DNA of 64,000 bases from DASWJZ01 sp963814905 (lineage in GTDB: Bacteria > Pseudomonadota > Alphaproteobacteria > Rhizobiales > Afifellaceae). The notes under the pieces are model-generated. The model was not told the DNA's origin. It did no database searches and saw only the letters and a list, made by a program, of their open reading frames with translations. Where the stretch lies: assembly GCA_963814905.1 (NCBI GenBank), contig CAWFEM010000011.1, positions 372,001 to 436,000 of the forward strand, read 5' to 3'. Positions 16,139-26,951 of this stretch are shown here, piece by piece (position 1 is the first letter of the stretch; each line of letters starts with the position of its first letter). The position numbers were made by a program, and so were the translations under genes.

Positions 16139-16957
16139 TTACCGCAGTTCCGAGCGCAGCGCCTCGTAGATCATCAGCCCGGTGGAGACGGCGAGGTTCA
16201 GGGAATCGGCGCGGCCGCGCATCGGGATGCGCACGAGTTGATCGCAGGCCGCGGCAAGCGTGTCGGTCAGGCCCTGCTGCTCGTTCCCCATGAGAAGGAC
16301 GAGCGGCCGACGGTAATCGGCTTCGCGGTAGTCGAGCGTGCCGGAAAGATGCGTTCCGACGAGTCGCGCGCCCGTCCGCTTCGCCGCGGCAATAAGCCCG
16401 TCCTCGCCGGTCCGCGCCAGCGGCATATGGAAGATCGAGCCCATCGTGGCGCGTACCGCCTCAAGCCCGAACGGGTCGCAGGAGGGGCCGACAAGCGCCA
16501 CGCCCTGGATACCAGCAGCGTCGGCGGTCCTGATGATCGTGCCGAGGTTGCCCGGATCGCGCACACGATCAAGCGCCACCCAGATGCCCTCGCGGCCGAT
16601 CGCCGCTTCCGGCGCGAAGCGCTGCTTGAAGACGCCGATGACGTTTTGCGGGTTCTCGCGCCGGGTGATCTTCTCAAGAACCTGCGCGGAGACTTCGAGC
16701 ACGGTACCGCCCGCCGCCTTCGTTTCAGCCGCAAGCGCACCGATTGCCGGCTCGTGGGCGTTTGCTGCGGCATAGGCGAAAATATGCACCGGCCAGTTGC
16801 CGTCGGCCGCGTCGCGCACGAGCTTCAGCCCTTCCGCCATGAAGAGCCCGCTCTCGTCGCGATGCTTCTTCTGCTGCAGCGCGCGGATGTCCTTCACCAG
16901 CGGATTGGCGAGGCTGGTGATCTTCTTGAAGCTGCCGGTGCGCGGGAGATCGGTCAC
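16139..16957 (-). CDS. TrmH-family (SpoU) RNA 2'-O-methyltransferase
   Basis: 272 residues. An N-terminal substrate-binding domain (about 10-100, FKKITSLANPLVKDIRALQQKKHR) precedes a knotted SPOUT methyltransferase domain with its three motifs: DRVRDPGNLGTIIRTADAAG, LLMGNEQQGL and IPMRGRADSLNLAVSTG. Uses SAM to methylate ribose 2'-OH in rRNA or tRNA; the exact nucleotide cannot be assigned. The start overlaps the stop of the next methyltransferase gene by 4 bases, so cysQ, the RlmI-like enzyme and this one form one transcription unit. Confidence 0.88.
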   Translation of the reverse strand: MTDLPRTGSFKKITSLANPLVKDIRALQQKKHRDESGLFMAEGLKLVRDAADGNWPVHIFAYAAANAHEPAIGALAAETKAAGGTVLEVSAQVLEKITRRENPQNVIGVFKQRFAPEAAIGREGIWVALDRVRDPGNLGTIIRTADAAGIQGVALVGPSCDPFGLEAVRATMGSIFHMPLARTGEDGLIAAAKRTGARLVGTHLSGTLDYREADYRRPLVLLMGNEQQGLTDTLAAACDQLVRIPMRGRADSLNLAVSTGLMIYEALRSELR

Positions 16958-17822
16958 GGCGCGCTCCAGCGGGCGAAGAGCGACGTGGCGAGGAGCCCGC
17001 CGCCGGAGTCATTGAGCGCCAGCTCTCCCAATTCCACACCCGGCCCGAATGCCTCCTCCGCCACCCGATGCAGAGACAGGAAGGAGGCGCGGATCGCGTA
17101 GGCGGTGAGGATCACGAAGCCGGCAGGCTTCACCAGATCGCGACAGAGGCGCAGCATTTCCGGCAGGCTCTGGAAGAGGTCCCAGACCTCGCCCTTCGGC
17201 CCGCGACCGAATTTCGGCGGGTCGAGCAGGATCGCGTCATAGCGCCGCTCGCGCCTGACCTCGCGTGCCGCGAATTTCGTCGCGTCGTCGAGAATCCAGC
17301 GGATTGGCCGGTCTTCAAGGCCGGAGAGCGCCTGGTTCTCGCGCGCCCAGGCGATCGCTTTTTTCGAGGCGTCGACATGCGTCACTTCCGCGCCCGCCTC
17401 CGCCGCGACGAGCGAGGCAAGGCCGGTATAGCCGAAGAGATTGAGGAGGCCCGGGGTGCCTTCGGCACTGGCGAGCTTTTGCCGCAGATAAGCGAAATGC
17501 GCCTCCTGTTCGGGGAAGGCGCCGACATGGCGGAAAGACGTGAAGCGGCATTCGTAGCGGATCGCGCCGTGCTTGCATGCCCAGGCTTCGGGCACCCCGG
17601 CGCGCCGCTTCCAGCGGCCGGCGCCTTCCTCGTCGACATCACCGGAGAAGATCGCGTCGGCCTTCTCCCATTCCGCGGCCGGCAGGCGCGGGCTCCACAT
17701 CGCCTGTTCCTCGGGGCGGTCGAGGAGATAGCGGCCAAAGCGCTCCAGCTTGCGGCCATGACCGGAATCGACCAGCGCGTAGTCTTCCAGCCCCTTGGTG
17801 ATCAGAACGAGCGGCGCGGCAT

Positions 17823-17826
<4 letters not shown>
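16954..17826 (-). CDS. Class I SAM-dependent methyltransferase, RlmI-like
   Basis: 290 residues. Central Rossmann methyltransferase fold: LLNLFGYTGLASLVAAEAGAEVTHVDASKKAI holds motif I and the acidic motif II, and LLDPPKFGRGPKGEVWDL holds the catalytic DPPKF motif typical of RlmI/RlmK-type RNA cytosine or guanine methyltransferases. It is shorter than RlmI (about 396 residues) and lacks the N-terminal PUA domain. The N-terminal ~90 residues (VLITKGLEDYALVDSGHGRKLERFG) are family-specific. Probably an rRNA methyltransferase; target unknown. Overlaps its neighbours on both sides by 4 bases. Confidence 0.85.
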
Positions 17827-18674
<848 letters not shown>

Positions 18675-18785
18675 GCCTGTTCTTAACCGCTCACGCCGGG
18701 CGCGCCAACGCCATGCGACGCCGGCTTGGAAATTCGGTTGTCCGCGGATATCCCCGTGTGCACAATCGGGTCGGGAGGTCCATTT

Positions 18786-19394
18786 ATGGAGTTAAAGGGC
18801 GAGTATCGTATCCCGGCGCCGCGCGAGCGCGTTTGGGGAATGTTGAACGACCCTGCCGTTCTCAAAGATTGCATACCCGGCTGCGAATCGCTCGACGGTA
18901 GTCCCGCGGAAGGCTTTGCCGCGCGGGTGACGACCAAGGTCGGCCCGGTGAAGGCGACCTTCAACGGCAACGTCACGCTCTCCAACGTGAAGCCGCCGGA
19001 GAGCTACACGATTTCCGGGGAAGGGAAGGGCGGCGTGGCCGGCTTCGCCAAGGGTGGGGCGGATGTGCATCTTGCTGAGGACGGCGGAGACACCGTGCTC
19101 GCCTACACGGTCAACGCGCAGGTGGGCGGCAAGCTCGCCCAGCTCGGCTCCCGCCTGATCGATTCCACTGCCAAGAAGCTCGCTGACCAATTTTTCTCGA
19201 CCTTCGCCGAGAGAGCTTCCGAAGGGCCGGTGGCCCGTGCCATTCATGAGGTCGAGCACGAGGTGGAGGAAGTCGCGCGCGAGGTTGAGCAGGAGGTCGA
19301 GGCGAAAGCCGCCGTGGGATTCCTCGGCGGACCTTATGTGTGGGGCCTGCTTGTCATCCTGGCGTTACTTCTGATCTATGTCATCGCAACGTGA
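18786..19394 (+). CDS. coxG: CoxG-like SRPBCC protein with a C-terminal membrane anchor
   Basis: 202 residues. The SRPBCC/CoxG fold covers about residues 1-145: MELKGEYRIPAPRERVWGML, DCIPGCESL, and KVGPVKATFNGNVTL are typical. A strongly acidic heptad-like stretch (repeats of EVE/EVEQ, residues 155-175) and one C-terminal span (YVWGLLVILALLLIYVIA) follow. CoxG is needed to attach carbon monoxide dehydrogenase to the membrane in Oligotropha. Here it leads a coxS-coxL-coxM operon, so it likely tethers or services this hydroxylase. GGGAGG at 18773-18778 precedes the ATG by seven bases. Confidence 0.87.
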   Translation: MELKGEYRIPAPRERVWGMLNDPAVLKDCIPGCESLDGSPAEGFAARVTTKVGPVKATFNGNVTLSNVKPPESYTISGEGKGGVAGFAKGGADVHLAEDGGDTVLAYTVNAQVGGKLAQLGSRLIDSTAKKLADQFFSTFAERASEGPVARAIHEVEHEVEEVAREVEQEVEAKAAVGFLGGPYVWGLLVILALLLIYVIAT

Positions 19395-19437
19395 TAGCGG
19401 CGCGGCCGCAGGAGAGAGTGTGAAGGGGAGGACGTAA

Positions 19438-19926
<489 letters not shown>

Positions 19927-19984
19927 CCAGCCGACCACCCCCACGGGGAGAGGGTCGGGCAAAAGAAATCGAGGGAGGAAGACG

Positions 19985-22352
19985 ATGGGCGTTGAAGGAA
20001 TTGGCGCACGCGTTGTCCGCAAGGAAGACAAGCGCTTCATCACCGGCCGCGGCCGCTACACCGACGACATGAGCGTGCCGGGCATGTGCCACGGGGCGTT
20101 CGTTCGCTCGCCGCACGCGCACGCCAAGATCGGCAAGATCGACACCGCCGCCGCGGCCAAGATGCCGGGCGTGATCAAGGTGCTCGCCGGCGCGGAGCTC
20201 GCCGCTGACGGCATCGGCAACTTGATCTGCGGTTGGGCGATCACGTCGAAGGACGGAAGCCCCATGAATATGGGCGCCTATCCGGCGCTCGCCGCCGACA
20301 CGGTGCGCTATGTCGGCCAGCCCGTCGCGATCGTCGTGGCGCGGTCGCGCGGCGAGGCGCGCGACGCCGCCGATGCGGTCGCCATCGACTGGCAGGAGCT
20401 GCCCGCCGTCGTCGATGCCGCGGAAGCGCTGAAGCCGGACGCACCGCAGCTTCACCCGGAGGCGACCAACAACCTGATCTACGATTGGGAGATCGGCGAT
20501 GGCGCCGCCGTCGACGTGGCGATCGCCAAGGCGAAGCACGTCACCAAGCTCGACATCATCAACAACCGCCTGATCCCGAACGCGATCGAGCCGCGCGCGG
20601 CGCTCGGCGTCTACGACCCCGCCGAGGAGCACTACACGCTGTGGACCACGAGCCAGAACCCGCATGTCGCGCGACTGGTGCTTTCCGCATTCTATAACGT
20701 TGCGCCGGAGCACAAGCTCAGGGTCATCGCGCCAGATGTGGGCGGCGCCTTCGGCTCCAAGATCTACATCTATCCGGAGGAGATCGTCTGCCTGTGGGCG
20801 TCGAAGAAGTCGGGCGTGCCGGTCAAATGGACCGCCGACCGCACCGAGGCCTTCCTCGCCGATGCGCATGGGCGCGACCACATTACGCATGCGGAGATCG
20901 CCTTCGACGCCGACAACAAGATAACGGCGCTGAAGGTCGACACGATCGCCAATTTCGGCGGCTACATGTCGCTGTTCTCCTCCTGCGTGCCGACCTATCT
21001 CTACGCCACGCTGCTCTCCGGCCAGTATGTGATCCCCGCCATCCATTGCAACGTTCGCGCGGTCTACACCAACACCTCGCCGGTCGACGCCTATCGCGGC
21101 GCCGGTCGGCCGGAGGCGACCTTCGTGCTCGAACGCATCATCGAGACGGCGGCGCGCGAGCTCGGCGTCTCCCCGGCGGAGCTTCGGCGCAAGAACTTCA
21201 TCACCGAGTTCCCGCTACCAGACGCCGGTCATCATGGCCTACGACGCCGGCGGCTACGAAGCCTCGCTCGACGCCGCCATGAAGGCAGCGGATTATGCCG
21301 GGTTCGGCAAACGCAAGGCGGAGGCGGAGAAGCGCGGCAAGCTGCGCGGCATCGGCATGAGCTGCTACATCGAGGCCTGCGGCATCGCGCCGTCGGCCGC
21401 GGTCGGCTCGCTCGGCGCCGGCGTGGGCTTATGGGAATCGGCGGAAGTGCGCGTCAATCCGGTCGGCACGATCGAGGTGCTGACCGGCTCGCACAGCCAC
21501 GGTCAAAGCCACGAGACGACCTTCGCGCAGCTTGTCTCCGACCGGCTCGGCGTTCCCCTCGACACCGTCGCCATCGTGCATGGCGACACCGACAAGGTGC
21601 AGTTCGGCATGGGCACCTACGGCTCGCGCTCCGGCGCGGTCGGCATGTCCGCCATCTACAAGGCGATCGACAAGGTGGAGGTCAAGGTCCGTAAGCTCGC
21701 CGCGCATCTGATGGAGGCGTCGGAAGGCGACATCGAGATCGCCGACGGCGAGGTCCGCGTGGCGGGCACCGACAAGAAGCTCCCCTGGGCGCAGGTTTGC
21801 CTGGCGGCCTATACCGGCCATAACCTGCCTGAGGGTATGGAGCCGGGCTTGAAGGAAGGCTCGTTCTACGACCCGACCAACTTCACCTTCCCGGCCGGCT
21901 GCTACATCTGCGAGGTGGAGATCGACCCGGCGACCGGGCATACCGACATCGTGCAGTTCGTCGCCGCCGACGATTTCGGCCGCATCATCAACCCGATGGT
22001 GGTGGAAGGGCAGGTGCATGGCGGCATCGCGCAAGGCGTCGGCCAGGCGCTGCTTGAAGGCTGCAACTACGATCCTGAGAGCGGCCAGCTCATCACGGCG
22101 AGCTACAACGACTACACGATGCCGCGCGCCGACGATCTGCCATCCTTCATCGTCTCCACCACGGAGACGCTTTGCCCCGGCAATCCGCTCGGCATGAAGG
22201 GCTGCGGCGAGGCGGGGGCCATCGGCTCGCCGCCGGCGGTCATCAACGCCATGACGGACGCCCTTGGAAACAACAGCCTGACGATGCCCGCCACGCCGGA
22301 GAAGGTTTGGCGGCTCGCGCAGAACGCGACCATGCGCCAGGCAGCGGAATAG
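19985..22352 (+). CDS. coxL: Molybdenum hydroxylase large subunit, CoxL form II type, frameshifted
   Basis: Binds the molybdopterin cytosine dinucleotide cofactor and the substrate. The N-terminal domain starts GIGARVVRKEDKRFITGRGRY. The active-site loop reads AYRGAGR, the form II signature, not the AYxCSFR of true form I CO dehydrogenase, so CO is not a safe substrate call. Near 21215 (ttcccgCtaccag) the frame shifts +1. The rest, from FPYQTPVIMAYDAG through GCGEAGAIGSPPAVINAM with its conserved active-site Glu, continues in the next frame to TAG at 22352. Removing one base gives 788 residues, normal for CoxL. No maturation genes (coxD, coxE, coxF) are visible in the window. Confidence 0.92.
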
Positions 22353-22363
22353 GAGACGAGACG

Positions 22364-23179
22364 ATGTATCAGACCAACTACCACAGGCCGAAGAGCCTGG
22401 CCGACGCGGCGAAGCTTTTCGCCGGCGCGGAGGAGCCCGCCTACATCGCCGGCGGCCATACGCTGCTTCCGGCAATGAAGGCGCGCCTTGCCGCTCCGAA
22501 GAACCTGATCGACCTGCGCCATGTGCCGGAGTTGAAGGGCATCCAGGTCTCCGGTGACGCGGTCACGGTCGGCGGCGCCAGCACGCATTTCGAGGTGGCG
22601 AACAACGCCGACGTGAAGAAGGCGATCCCGTCGCTTGCCGCGCTTGCCGGTTCGATCGGCGATCCTGCCGTCCGCCATCTCGGCACGATTGGCGGCTCGG
22701 TCGCCAATAACGACCCGGCCGCTGACTACCCCGTCGCGGTAATGGCGCTTGCCGCCACGGTCCACACCGACAAGCGGCAGATTGCGGCGGACGACTATTT
22801 CGCCGGGCTTTATTCGACGGCGCTCAACGAAGGCGAGATCGTCTCCAAGGTCGCCTTCAAGGTTCCGGCGGAGGCGGGCTACGCCAAGTTCCGCAACCGC
22901 GCATCGCTCTTCGCGCTCGCGGCCGTCTTCGTGGCCAAGCACAAGGATGGCTCGGTGCGCGTGGCGGTGACGGGCGCCGGCAATGACGGCGTGTTCCGCT
23001 GGACGGCGGCGGAAGAGGCGCTCGCGAAGAATTTCTCGGTCGATTCGCTGAAGGGCCTCACGGTCGACACTTCGGGTATGATGGGCGATATGCACGGCTC
23101 GCCGGAATATCGCGCCAACCTCGTCGCCGTCATGGCCCGCCGCGCAATGGAGAATCTCGGCGAATTCGTGGAGGTCTGA
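22364..23179 (+). CDS. coxM: Molybdenum hydroxylase FAD-binding medium subunit
   Basis: 271 residues. FAD-binding segments AGGHTLLPAMKARLAAP (residues 28-44) and TIGGSVANNDPAADYPVAVM (about 107-126) are typical of CoxM/CutM. The C-terminal CO-dehydrogenase flavoprotein domain starts near FRNRASLFALAAV. It passes electrons from the Fe-S clusters to quinone or another acceptor. The ATG is 11 bases after the coxL stop, with GGAGACG as ribosome-binding site, completing coxG-S-L-M. The gap that follows holds a palindromic repeat. Confidence 0.94.
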   Translation: MYQTNYHRPKSLADAAKLFAGAEEPAYIAGGHTLLPAMKARLAAPKNLIDLRHVPELKGIQVSGDAVTVGGASTHFEVANNADVKKAIPSLAALAGSIGDPAVRHLGTIGGSVANNDPAADYPVAVMALAATVHTDKRQIAADDYFAGLYSTALNEGEIVSKVAFKVPAEAGYAKFRNRASLFALAAVFVAKHKDGSVRVAVTGAGNDGVFRWTAAEEALAKNFSVDSLKGLTVDTSGMMGDMHGSPEYRANLVAVMARRAMENLGEFVEV

Positions 23180-23208
23180 GGTCGCGCTCGCGATCGTCGC
23201 CCCAAGAT

Positions 23209-23309
23209 CGTCATGCCCGGACTTGATCCGGGCATCCACTCCGTCGCGCTTGGGCCAGATACCACGGTCACGGAATGGATTGCCGGGTCGAGCCCGGCAA
23301 TGACGACAG
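23209..23309. repeat. Dispersed two-hairpin repeat, copy 1
   Basis: About 100 bases with two hairpins: ATGCCCGG/CCGGGCAT (8 bp, loop acttgat) and, 40-45 bases on, ATTGCCGGG/CCCGGCAAT (9 bp, loop tcgag). It is framed by cgtc at the left and gacgac at the right. The same element recurs at 41101 and 52727. It fills most of the 206-base gap between coxM and the ynjB-like gene and may also act as a terminator. Confidence 0.85.
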
Positions 23310-23385
23310 CCTTTGGGATGCGGTGCCGCCGTTATCACCGAACTGTTCATTGCGTTTGATCGGACGGCCTCGGCATCTCAATGCG

Positions 23386-24609
23386 ATGAGACATCCGATC
23401 CGAATCCTGCTCGCCATTTTCGTCGTGCTCGGCGCGGCCGCGGCGGCGCGTGCGGAGATGCCCGATCCATCCGATTGGAACGCGGTGCTCGCCGAGGCGA
23501 AGGGCGAGACCGTCTATTTCGACGCCTGGGGCGGCGAGCCGCGCATCAACGACTACATCGCCTGGGCCGGGAAGATTCTCGCGGAGCGCTATGGCGTGCG
23601 CGTTGTGCATGTGAAGGTGAGCGACACCGCCGAGGTGGTCTCGCGGGTGCTGACGGAGAAGGCCGCCGGCCGCGATGAAGGCGGCGCCGTCGATCTCGTC
23701 TGGATCAACGGCGAGAACTTCGCCGCCATGAAGCGCGAGGGGCTGCTCCTTCCCGCCGCATGGTCGACGAAGCTTCCGAACTATTCCGATGTCGACGTGG
23801 CGGGGATGCCGACCGTCACCCGCGACTTCACCGTGCCCGTGGACGGCCTGGAAGCGCCGTGGGGCATGGCGCGTCTCGTCTTCTTCACCGATACGGCGCG
23901 GCTCAAGAACCCGCCGCGTTCGGCGCTAGCGCTCGGCGAGTGGATCGCCGAGAATCCCGGCCGCTTCACATATCCGCAGCCGCCGGATTTCATCGGCACG
24001 ACCTTCCTGAAGCAGCTTCTGGTGGAGCTCGCACCCGATCCGGCGGTGCTCAGCAAACCGGTGACCGACGCGGCGTTCAACATCGCGACCGCGCCGCTCT
24101 TCGCCTGGCTTGACGCCGCGCATCCCAATCTTTGGCGCGGCGGCCGCGCCTTCCCGCGCGATTACGGCAGCCTGCGCCGGCTCCTTGCTGACGGCGAGGT
24201 CGACATCGCTTTCGCCTTCAATCCGGCCGACGCTTCAAGTGCGATCGAGAACGGCGAGCTTCCCGACACGGTCAGAAGCTTCGTCTTCGAGGGCGGAACG
24301 CTCGGCAACACGCATTTCGTGGCCATCCCTTTCAACGCCAATGCAACGGCCGGCGCGATGGTGCTCGCGAATTTCCTGATGTCCCCGGAGGCGCAGGCGC
24401 GCAAACAGGATCCGAAGGTCTGGGGCGATCCGACGGTGCTTGCCGTCGACAGACTGCCGGCGGAAGACCGCGCCCGCTTCGCCGCGCTCGACCTCGGGCC
24501 GGCGACGCTGCGCCCGGAGGAGCTCGGGCCGACGCTGCCGGAGCCGCATCCCTCCTGGGTCAAGCGCATCGAGACCGAATGGGCGCGCCGCTACGGCGTG
24601 CATCAGTAG
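23386..24609 (+). CDS. ABC transporter substrate-binding protein, YnjB type
   Basis: 407 residues. Signal peptide MRHPIRILLAIFVVLGAAAA with cleavage near ARA-EMP; the mature protein is a periplasmic type 2 binding protein. Family features include DWNAVLAEAKGETVYFDAWGG at the mature start, LVWINGENFAAMKREGLL, and LGNTHFVAIPFNANATAGAM. YnjB-type proteins are predicted to bind a small solute (thiamine has been proposed from fold similarity), but the ligand is not established. The ATG at 23386 is chosen because the signal peptide starts there. It heads a three-gene ABC operon with the permease and the ATPase. Confidence 0.88.
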   Translation: MRHPIRILLAIFVVLGAAAAARAEMPDPSDWNAVLAEAKGETVYFDAWGGEPRINDYIAWAGKILAERYGVRVVHVKVSDTAEVVSRVLTEKAAGRDEGGAVDLVWINGENFAAMKREGLLLPAAWSTKLPNYSDVDVAGMPTVTRDFTVPVDGLEAPWGMARLVFFTDTARLKNPPRSALALGEWIAENPGRFTYPQPPDFIGTTFLKQLLVELAPDPAVLSKPVTDAAFNIATAPLFAWLDAAHPNLWRGGRAFPRDYGSLRRLLADGEVDIAFAFNPADASSAIENGELPDTVRSFVFEGGTLGNTHFVAIPFNANATAGAMVLANFLMSPEAQARKQDPKVWGDPTVLAVDRLPAEDRARFAALDLGPATLRPEELGPTLPEPHPSWVKRIETEWARRYGVHQ

Positions 24610-24618
24610 GAACCTTCC

Positions 24619-26298
24619 TTGCTGCGGCTCTTTCCACTGGCCGCGCTTGTCATCCTGATCGTGCCGGTCGCGGCGGGACTCTTCGGCATTGCGCTTCCCG
24701 CCTTCGGCTATCTGCCGGCTCTCGGCGGCGTGGACTTCTCGCTCGCGCCGTTCGCGGACCTTTTTGCCATGCCGGGGCTTATGCGCTCCGCGCTCATCAG
24801 CCTTTCGACCGGCCTCGCCGCGACGGCCATCGCCTTCGCCGTCGTGATCCTCTTTGTCGCCGGGTGGCGCGGCACGCGGCGCTTCGCGGCGCTTGAGCGT
24901 CTCCTCTCGCCGCTCTTGAGCGTGCCGCATGCGGCCGCGGCCTTCGGGCTCGCGTTCCTGATCGCGCCGTCGGGATTTCTCTTTCGCCTCGCCGCGCCGC
25001 TCGTCGGCTGGGAGCGTCCGCCCGATCTCTTGATCGTGCACGACAGGCTTGGCCTTTCCATGGTCTTCGGGCTCGTCGTGAAGGAGATCCCCTTCCTCTT
25101 CCTGATGACGCTTGCAGCCCTCCCGCAGGCGCGACCGGCGGAAATGGGGCGCATGATCACGGCGCTCGGCTATGGCCGTGTCATCGGCTTCGTGCATGCG
25201 GTGCTGCCTGCGCTCTATCGGCAGATCCGCCTGCCGGTCCTCGCGGTCCTCGCTTTCTCCACCTCCGTCGTCGACGTCGCGCTGATCCTCGGGCCGACGA
25301 CGCCGGCGCCGCTCGCCGTGCGGGTCATCGACTGGCAGCGCGATTCCGATCTCAATTTGCATTTCGTCGCCGCCGCGGGCGCCGTGCTGCAGGTCGGCGT
25401 CACCGGCGTGGCGCTTTTCATCTGGCTGGTGGCGGAGCGCGTCATGGCAAGGCTCTGCACGGGGATTGCCGGGGATGGCCGGCGCATGGTGCGCGACGGA
25501 TGGCTGCGCCTCACGGCAAGCCTGCTGACGGCGCTCTCCGTGGCGACAATTATCGCCGGCGGCGCGCTGCTTGCGCTTGCCTCGGTGGCGGGCGCCTGGC
25601 GCTTCCCGGATATCCTGCCGGCGCGCCTTGCCCTCGACACGTGGATGCGGCTCGGCGGCAGCTTCGGCATGGTCCTGCGCGATACGCTGGCGCTTGCCGC
25701 GGCGTCGAGCCTGGCGGCGACGGTGCTCGCGCTCGGCGCGCTGGAAAGTGCGGCGCGGGCGGGGCTGCGCGGCCCCGGGCGGGCGCTTCACGCGCTTTAT
25801 CTCCCCCTTATCGCTCCGCAGGTGGCGTTCCTGTTCGGCCTGCAGATCCTCTTTGCCTTCGCCGGTTTCGACGGGACGTTCCTGGCGGTAGCGCTTGTCC
25901 ATCTCGTTTTCGTGTTTCCCTACGTTCTCCTCTCCCTTTCCGATCCGTGGCGTGCCTGGGACCCGCGCTACGGCCACGCGATCCGGGCGCTGGGCCACGG
26001 CGAGAATGCCGTCTTCTGGCGCGTGCGCCTGCCGATGCTCGTGCGTCCGGTGATGACCGCGGCCGCCCTCGGCTTTGCCGTCTCCGTGGCGCTCTATCTG
26101 CCAACGCTGCTGATTGGCGGCGGGCGCTGGCCGACGGTGACGACGGAGACGGTGGCGCTTGCTTCCGGCGGCGACAGGCGCCTGATCGGCGCGACCGCGC
26201 TCGTACAGGCGCTTCTGCCGTTTCTCGGCTTCGCCGCCGCGGCCGCGCTCCCGGCGCTCCTTTTCCGCCGCCGCCGTGCGATGCTGGTCTCGCAATGA
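24619..26298 (+). CDS. ABC transporter permease, YnjC type (two fused permease halves)
   Basis: 559 residues, about twelve predicted spans: a tandem duplication of a binding-protein-dependent permease, as in ThiP or SfuB. The EAA-type loops are seen as EMGRMITALGYGRVIGFVHAVLP in the first half and AIRALGHGENAVFWRVRLPML in the second. It begins at a TTG (24619) with AGGAA six bases upstream; the first in-frame residues LRLFPLAALVILIVP start the first span. It ends in a 4-base ATGA overlap with the ATPase gene. Confidence 0.86.
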   Translation: MLRLFPLAALVILIVPVAAGLFGIALPAFGYLPALGGVDFSLAPFADLFAMPGLMRSALISLSTGLAATAIAFAVVILFVAGWRGTRRFAALERLLSPLLSVPHAAAAFGLAFLIAPSGFLFRLAAPLVGWERPPDLLIVHDRLGLSMVFGLVVKEIPFLFLMTLAALPQARPAEMGRMITALGYGRVIGFVHAVLPALYRQIRLPVLAVLAFSTSVVDVALILGPTTPAPLAVRVIDWQRDSDLNLHFVAAAGAVLQVGVTGVALFIWLVAERVMARLCTGIAGDGRRMVRDGWLRLTASLLTALSVATIIAGGALLALASVAGAWRFPDILPARLALDTWMRLGGSFGMVLRDTLALAAASSLAATVLALGALESAARAGLRGPGRALHALYLPLIAPQVAFLFGLQILFAFAGFDGTFLAVALVHLVFVFPYVLLSLSDPWRAWDPRYGHAIRALGHGENAVFWRVRLPMLVRPVMTAAALGFAVSVALYLPTLLIGGGRWPTVTTETVALASGGDRRLIGATALVQALLPFLGFAAAAALPALLFRRRRAMLVSQ

Positions 26299-26951
26299 AT
26301 GGCGACGTCGAAAGCGGGCTCGTTCTTTCCGAGGTGACGATCGACCTGAACGGCGACCGCCTGCTTGCGCTCGACGCGACCGTACGCCCCGGCGAGGTGC
26401 TCACGGTGATGGGGCCGTCGGGCGTCGGCAAGTCGACGCTTCTCGCCTTCGTCGCCGGTTTCCTCGGGCGCGATTTCCGCGCCGGCGGCAGGGTCGTTCT
26501 GAACGGCCGCGACGTGACCGAACTGCCGCCGGAGAAGCGCGGCATCGGCCTTCTCTTCCAGGACGCGCTTCTGCTTCCGCACCTTTCCGTCGCAGGCAAT
26601 CTCCTGATCGGGCTCACGCCGGACGTGAGAGGCCGCGCCGAGCGGCGGCGCGCCGCCGAAGCGGCGCTCGCGGAGGTCGGGCTGGAGGGCTTTGCAGAGC
26701 GCGACACCGCGACGCTCTCCGGCGGGCAGGCGGCACGCGTGGCCTTGATGCGCACGCTTCTTGCGCGTCCTGAGGCGCTTGTCCTCGACGAGCCGTTCTC
26801 GCGGCTCGACGCGGCCTTGCGCGATCAGGTGCGCGAGATCGTCTTCGCCGAAGCGCGGAAATACGGCCTGCCGGTGCTTCTCGTCACCCACGACCCGGCC
26901 GACGCGGAAGCCGCGGGAGGGCCGGTCGTAGAGCTCGCAGCTCCTGACTGA
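26295..26951 (+). CDS. ABC transporter ATP-binding protein, YnjD type
   Basis: 218 residues, short ABC ATPase. Walker A GPSGVGKST near residue 41, Q-loop LLFQDALLLP, signature LSGGQAARVALMR near 142, Walker B ALVLDEPFSRLD, and H-loop VTHDP. It powers uptake with the two preceding gene products. The ATG overlaps the permease stop; the open frame upstream is a shadow within the permease. It abuts the convergent GH15 gene with no space and no visible terminator. Confidence 0.9.
   Translation: MNGDVESGLVLSEVTIDLNGDRLLALDATVRPGEVLTVMGPSGVGKSTLLAFVAGFLGRDFRAGGRVVLNGRDVTELPPEKRGIGLLFQDALLLPHLSVAGNLLIGLTPDVRGRAERRRAAEAALAEVGLEGFAERDTATLSGGQAARVALMRTLLARPEALVLDEPFSRLDAALRDQVREIVFAEARKYGLPVLLVTHDPADAEAAGGPVVELAAPD

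Noticed and set aside
21234..22352. Separate gene for the second half of CoxL
   Set aside because: Its sequence is the continuation of CoxL after a one-base shift; no start signal precedes 21234.
19985..23179. True CO dehydrogenase (form I)
   Set aside because: The active-site loop lacks the AYxCSFR signature.
23209..23309. CRISPR-like repeats or a small RNA gene
   Set aside because: Only one copy per site, with copies tens of kilobases apart; two hairpins per unit fit a dispersed palindromic element.
24235..26295. 686-codon open frame antisense to the ynjB/ynjC genes
   Set aside because: Composition is Arg/Glu/Gly-rich nonsense typical of antisense frames; it overlaps two well-supported genes.
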